DNA of 64,000 bases from Rhodoferax sp. (GTDB lineage: Bacteria > Pseudomonadota > Gammaproteobacteria > Burkholderiales > Burkholderiaceae_C): positions 100,873-164,872 of the forward strand of contig NZ_JAURYQ010000023.1 in the NCBI RefSeq assembly GCF_030653815.1, given 5' to 3'. Position 1 is the first letter of the stretch. Each line of letters begins with the position of its first letter. The notes below the pieces were generated by a model, which worked only from the letters and a program-made list of their open reading frames with translations, ran no database searches and was not told the origin of the DNA. Positions 60,624 to 64,000 of this stretch are shown one piece after another. A program made the position numbers and the translations under genes.

Positions 60624-61807
60624 AGCGCACGCGCCAGGCGCGCAACACCTTTTTCAATTTTGGCCACATCGGCCGTGGCAAAACTCAGGCGCAGCGTGGC
60701 CAGGTCAGGGTCGTGCGCATAAAACGGTGCACCAGGCACAAAGGCCACCAACTGGTCAATGGCGCGCTTGGCAAATTCGGCGGCGTTGGATGGCTTGCCC
60801 TGTGCACCGGTTAACTGCGCCCAGAAAAACATGCCGCCCTTGGGCTGGTTGAATTCAATCGCATCACCCAATTCACGGCGCAAGGACTCAGCCATGACAC
60901 GCGCACGCTCGGCGTAGGTTTTTCTCACGACGGCGAGGGTCGGGTTCAGTCGGTTCAAGGTGAGGTAATGGGCGCAAATGGCCTGGGTCAGGTTGCTGGT
61001 ATGCGCGTCGCTGAACTGCTTGCACATGGTGGCCCGGGCCAGCAACTCGGGCGGCGCAATCAGCCAGCCCACGCGCAGGCCGGGGCTCAGTATCTTGCTG
61101 AAACTGCCGCAATGCGCCAGCCAGTCGCGGCTGCCGGGAACCCCGTCACTCAGCGCCAGCAGGCTGGGCGGTGGTGGCGTATCAAAGTAGAGCTCGCCAT
61201 AAGGGTCGTCTTCGACAATCAGCGTCTTCGTACGTGCCGCAATTTCCAGAATGCGCTTGCGCCGTGCCAGGCTCAGGGTGGCGCCACTCGGGTTGCCAAA
61301 CGTGGGGATCAGGTAGACCAGTTTGGGCTGGTGTTCTTCAATCAGGGCTTCAAGCTGGTCGACATCCACGCCGTCGGCATCGATCGGCGCGCCGATGATG
61401 TGCGCGCCATAGAGCCGGAAACACTGGATCGTGGCGAGGAAGGTGGGCGCCTCCACAATCACCTTGTCGCCCGGCGAGATCATGGTTTTTCCAATCAGGT
61501 CCAATGCCTGCTGGCTGCCGGTGGTGACGATCAGGCCCTCCGGTTTGACCGTGCTGCCCTTGCCCGCCATGAACTGGCTGATGGCTTCGCGCAGCGGCTG
61601 AAAACCTTCGGTGGCGCCGTACTGCAGCACCGGGCCCGGGTTGTTGGCCAGCACCGCAGCGCTGGACTGGGCGATACCCTCGGCGTCAAACAGCGCCGGG
61701 TCAGGAAAGCCACCGGCGAAACTGATGATGCCGGGCTTGCCCAGCAACTTGAAAAGCTCACGGATGGCAGAAGTTTCAATGGCGTCGAGTCGGGTGGCGA
61801 ATTGCAT
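60620..61807 (-). CDS. PLP-dependent class I/II aminotransferase
   Basis: The 395-residue fold-type I enzyme has ISFAGGFPDPALFD near the N-terminus, LIVEDDPYGELYFD for the PLP ring-stacking Asp, and the Schiff-base lysine in HCGSFSKILSPGLRVGW. The last motif and the QFATRLDAIETSAIRELFK start are typical of 2-aminoadipate/LysN-like and related multi-substrate transaminases. The donor is unknown. It converges on the diguanylate cyclase with a 4-bp overlap of stops. Confidence 0.92.
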   Translation of the reverse strand: MQFATRLDAIETSAIRELFKLLGKPGIISFAGGFPDPALFDAEGIAQSSAAVLANNPGPVLQYGATEGFQPLREAISQFMAGKGSTVKPEGLIVTTGSQQALDLIGKTMISPGDKVIVEAPTFLATIQCFRLYGAHIIGAPIDADGVDVDQLEALIEEHQPKLVYLIPTFGNPSGATLSLARRKRILEIAARTKTLIVEDDPYGELYFDTPPPPSLLALSDGVPGSRDWLAHCGSFSKILSPGLRVGWLIAPPELLARATMCKQFSDAHTSNLTQAICAHYLTLNRLNPTLAVVRKTYAERARVMAESLRRELGDAIEFNQPKGGMFFWAQLTGAQGKPSNAAEFAKRAIDQLVAFVPGAPFYAHDPDLATLRLSFATADVAKIEKGVARLARAL

Positions 61808-61890
61808 AAGATAAGCTCGGATGAATGAAGGCCAAATTGTGACCGATGATTTTGCCTTGCCTGCCAGCCCTCACCCGCTCGATCAAACCC

Positions 61891-62535
61891 ATGAAAACCT
61901 CTGCCATCGAACACTTTTTCGCCACCCTGGCCACAGCCAACCCGCAGCCGCAAACCGAGCTGAAATACAGCAGCGTGTTCGAGCTGCTGGCCGCGGTGCT
62001 GTTGTCGGCGCAGGCCACCGACGTCAGCGTCAACAAGGCCACGCAAAGCCTGTTCCTGGTGGCCAACACGCCGCAAAAAATGCTGGCACTGGGCCTGGAG
62101 GGGCTGGAGAGTTACATCAAGACCATCGGCCTCTACCACAGCAAAGCCAAACATCTGCTGCAAACCTGCCAGATCCTGATGGAGCGCTACAACGGTGAGG
62201 TGCCGCGCACGCGGGAAGCCCTGGAATCGCTGCCCGGTGTGGGCCGCAAAACGGCCAATGTGGTGCTCAACGTGGCCTTTGGCGAACCCACCATGGCAGT
62301 GGACACCCACATTTTCCGGGTCAGCAACCGCACCGGTCTGGCACCGGGAAAAACGCCACTGGAAGTAGAACTGAAACTGCTCAAGCGCATTCCCGAGCCC
62401 TACCGCGTGCATGCCCACCACTGGCTGATCTTGCTGGGCCGCTACGTCTGCCAGGCGCGCACGCCGCAATGCTGGCAATGCGCGGTGGCACCGTATTGCG
62501 ACTTCAAGGCAAAAACACCGCAGCCAAAAAGCTGA
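61891..62535 (+). CDS. nth: Endonuclease III
   Basis: The 214-residue base-excision repair glycosylase/AP lyase has helix-hairpin-helix ESLPGVGRKTANVVLNVAF with the catalytic lysine, the catalytic aspartate in VDTHIFRVSNR, and the C-terminal 4Fe-4S loop CQARTPQCWQCAVAPYC (C-x6-C-x2-C-x5-C). It removes oxidised pyrimidines from DNA. I chose the ATG at 61891 since it gives the usual family N-terminus. Confidence 0.96.
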   Translation: MKTSAIEHFFATLATANPQPQTELKYSSVFELLAAVLLSAQATDVSVNKATQSLFLVANTPQKMLALGLEGLESYIKTIGLYHSKAKHLLQTCQILMERYNGEVPRTREALESLPGVGRKTANVVLNVAFGEPTMAVDTHIFRVSNRTGLAPGKTPLEVELKLLKRIPEPYRVHAHHWLILLGRYVCQARTPQCWQCAVAPYCDFKAKTPQPKS

Positions 62536-62882
62536 ACGAGTCACCCCATCGCACCTGGCACCGACAACCCGAGCAGCGTGCGTTGGGTGTCTGGCGAAGC
62601 GAAGTCAAGGAGGAGGTTCGGGCGCCAGCCCGAACCGGGGGACATGAGCGCAGTCAGATACCCAATGCGCGCTGCGGCCCAAGCTGAAGGCGCCTAACCA
62701 GGGAGTCTGGGCGGCAGAGCGTCCTGCTGCGTGTCCCCCGCCCTGCGGGCTCCTCCTTAATATCATTCAATCACCCCCTAAGCGCTGATGGGGGTTCGGG
62801 TTGTTGACCCTGTGCTCCTCCTTGGGACATTGATCCTGCGGTAAAGACTGGGGCACAACCCGGTTTCGACGCTGTAGCTCGA
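62536..62882. other. Intergenic spacer with palindrome
   Basis: About 350 bp between nth and the IS110 element. I see no gene. It contains the perfect 9-bp hairpin GGTTCGGGC-GCCA-GCCCGAACC at 62615-62636 and a G/C-rich run ending in CCTCCTTAA near 62755. It looks like a dispersed intergenic repeat of the genome, but only one copy is visible here. Confidence 0.5.
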
Positions 62883-64000
62883 ACGGTGTCTTGGGGCGCT
62901 GCCTCGAACCTTTTGGTCTGACGGCAGTGACCCCGCATATTAGGGTGCGCATGTCGAATTCAGCGAACTCATCCCTGTCATCAAACAAGGAGGTCAGAGC
63001 GTGCAATATTTCATTGGAATCGACGTCAGCAAGGCCAAGCTGGATGTAGTGCTGCTGCTGGCCCACGACAAGTTCAAGTCCAAAGTGTTTGCCAACAACA
63101 CTGCAGGCTTTGAAACGTTGCTGCAATGGCTGCAAACCCATGTACCTGAGGCGCACACCTCGCTGCACCTGTGCATGGAAGCCACCGGCAGCTACCACGA
63201 AGCACTGGCTTGCTTTCTGAGCGACCAGGCTTTGGTGGTGTCCGTGGTCAACCCGCTGTTGGTCAAGCGCTTTGCCGAAGCAAACCGGCTGCGCAACAAG
63301 ACCGATGGCGGTGACGCCAAGTGTCTGGCACTGTTTTGCAGGAGCACAAGCCCTGAGCGCTGGGAGGCGCCCTCCAAAGCGGTACGGACGTTGCAAGCGC
63401 TGGTGGCTCGCCTGGACACGCTGCAGGCCATGCGCCAAGGCGAGTGCAACCGCCTGGAGGTTGCCCACAGCTCGGTTGCAGACTCGGTGCAAGAGGTGAT
63501 CGATAACCTGGACAAAGCTATCGCCAAGGTCAAGGCCCAGATTGCCAGTACCATCGATGACGACCCGGACCTCAGGCAACGCGCAGCGCTGCTGCAATCC
63601 ATCCCGGGCCTTGGAGACAGGACGATCCCGCAGTTGCTGGCCTATGTGGGAAGGCCGGATCGATTCAAGAGCGTCAAGGCGCTCATTGCCTATGCGGCAC
63701 TGACGCCACTGATACGGCAGTCTGGAACCTCACTGGACAAGCGGCGAGGCACGCATCCCATGGGGCATCAAGAACTCAAACGCGCGCTGTACTTTCCGGC
63801 CCTGGTGGCAGGACGCTACAACCCTGTGGTGGCAGCCTTCTGGGCCAAGCTCAAAGCTCAGAACAAGCCGGGCAAGGTCATTGTGGTGGCGTGTATGCAC
63901 AAGCTTCTGGCAATTGCATACGGCGTCTTGCGGTCAGGAAAACCCTTCGACCCCAATCACTTGAGGCAGATTACCGCTTGACAAAGACAACGGTGTCTTT
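62883..64000 (+). mobile_element. IS110-family insertion sequence (approximate limits)
   Basis: The transposase gene is intact. The 10-mer ACGGTGTCTT occurs at 62883-62892 and again at 63990-63999 and may mark the element ends, although IS110 elements lack inverted terminal repeats and the left boundary could lie nearer 62760. The right end runs into the window edge, where AAAGACA-ACGG-TGTCTTT forms a hairpin. Confidence 0.55.
63001..63981 (+). CDS. IS110-family transposase
   Basis: The 326-residue recombinase has the N-terminal RuvC-like DEDD domain (GIDVSKAKLDVV; MEATGSYHEALA; KTDGGDAKCLA) and the C-terminal Tnp_20 domain (LQSIPGLGDRTIPQLLAYVG; FKSVKALIAYAALTPLIRQSG with the catalytic serine). 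Start is GTG at 63001 after AAGGAGGTCAGAGC. IS110 enzymes are guided by a bridge RNA made from the element's non-coding end, and the 5' flank here is the place to look for one. Confidence 0.94.
   Translation: MQYFIGIDVSKAKLDVVLLLAHDKFKSKVFANNTAGFETLLQWLQTHVPEAHTSLHLCMEATGSYHEALACFLSDQALVVSVVNPLLVKRFAEANRLRNKTDGGDAKCLALFCRSTSPERWEAPSKAVRTLQALVARLDTLQAMRQGECNRLEVAHSSVADSVQEVIDNLDKAIAKVKAQIASTIDDDPDLRQRAALLQSIPGLGDRTIPQLLAYVGRPDRFKSVKALIAYAALTPLIRQSGTSLDKRRGTHPMGHQELKRALYFPALVAGRYNPVVAAFWAKLKAQNKPGKVIVVACMHKLLAIAYGVLRSGKPFDPNHLRQITA

Noticed and set aside
1..64000. CRISPR arrays, tRNA or rRNA genes
   Set aside because: I looked for regularly spaced repeats and for tRNA-like cloverleaf signals and saw none; the short direct repeats found are isolated pairs.

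Overview
The window reads as chromosomal DNA of a GC-rich betaproteobacterium. Protein style, gene content (acetyl-CoA acetyltransferase, an IS110 element, many paired redox modules) and codon usage suggest Comamonadaceae, perhaps a Rhodoferax-like facultative anaerobe. That placement is inference; there is no rRNA gene in the window to test it.

Region by region. 1-5150: ABC ATPase fragment, rhodanese, glgC, thioesterase, DUF3422 protein, nitroreductase. 5190-12100: a thiol/redox-rich area with two DUF318-type permease + mini-thioredoxin pairs on opposite strands around an ECF-like sigma factor, then a periplasmic thioredoxin, a CcdA-like protein and a rhodanese. 12200-15480: universal stress protein, thiolase, CDF metal exporter. 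15550-19560: a four-gene envelope export operon (ABC ATPase, FtsX-like permease, LolA-like carrier, outer-membrane barrel). 19600-23330: an eroding metal-response locus: deleted peroxidase, Met/Gly-rich periplasmic protein, OmpR-type two-component system, truncated second copy of the CDF gene.

23371-37898 and 43684-55880 are the heart of the window. Each holds a molybdopterin oxidoreductase cluster transcribed leftward, and each is headed by a divergent regulatory trio: a PhnD-type periplasmic binding protein, a histidine kinase and a sigma54-activating response regulator. This is the architecture of the AioXSR/ArxXSR arsenic sensors. Both divergent gaps carry a near-consensus sigma54 promoter (34079-34065 and 51874-51860) and 6-4-6 inverted repeats that look like the activator's binding sites: GT(T/C)ACG-N4-CGTAAC in cluster 1 and GTTACC-N4-GGTAAC in cluster 2. 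The two modules therefore look like an old duplication that has diverged in operator sequence.

Cluster 2 encodes an ArrA/ArxA-type catalytic subunit, its four-cluster Fe-S partner, a TorD-like chaperone, a small cytochrome c and a nine-haem cytochrome c fused to cytochrome b, which seems to stand in for the usual NrfD-type membrane subunit. It lies beside an arsenic resistance operon (arsR, arsD remnant, arsC, ACR3 pump) and an ethylbenzene-dehydrogenase-like haem lipoprotein. An arsenic respiratory or arsenite-oxidising role is the best inference. Cluster 1 is an 11-gene apparent operon in B-C-A order, with a catalytic subunit whose third Fe-S cysteine is an aspartate, plus several uncharacterised accessory proteins; its substrate is unknown. 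It is the best candidate for an undescribed system.

37954-41407: TlpA-like thioredoxin, phosphatase-superfamily protein, metallo-beta-lactamase-fold protein with altered metal ligands, DUF2798 protein, VIT-type transporter. 55989-62535: ATP-grasp + asparagine-synthetase-like amidotransferase pair, a PAS-GGDEF protein, a PLP aminotransferase, nth. 62536-64000: palindromic spacer and an IS110-family transposase.
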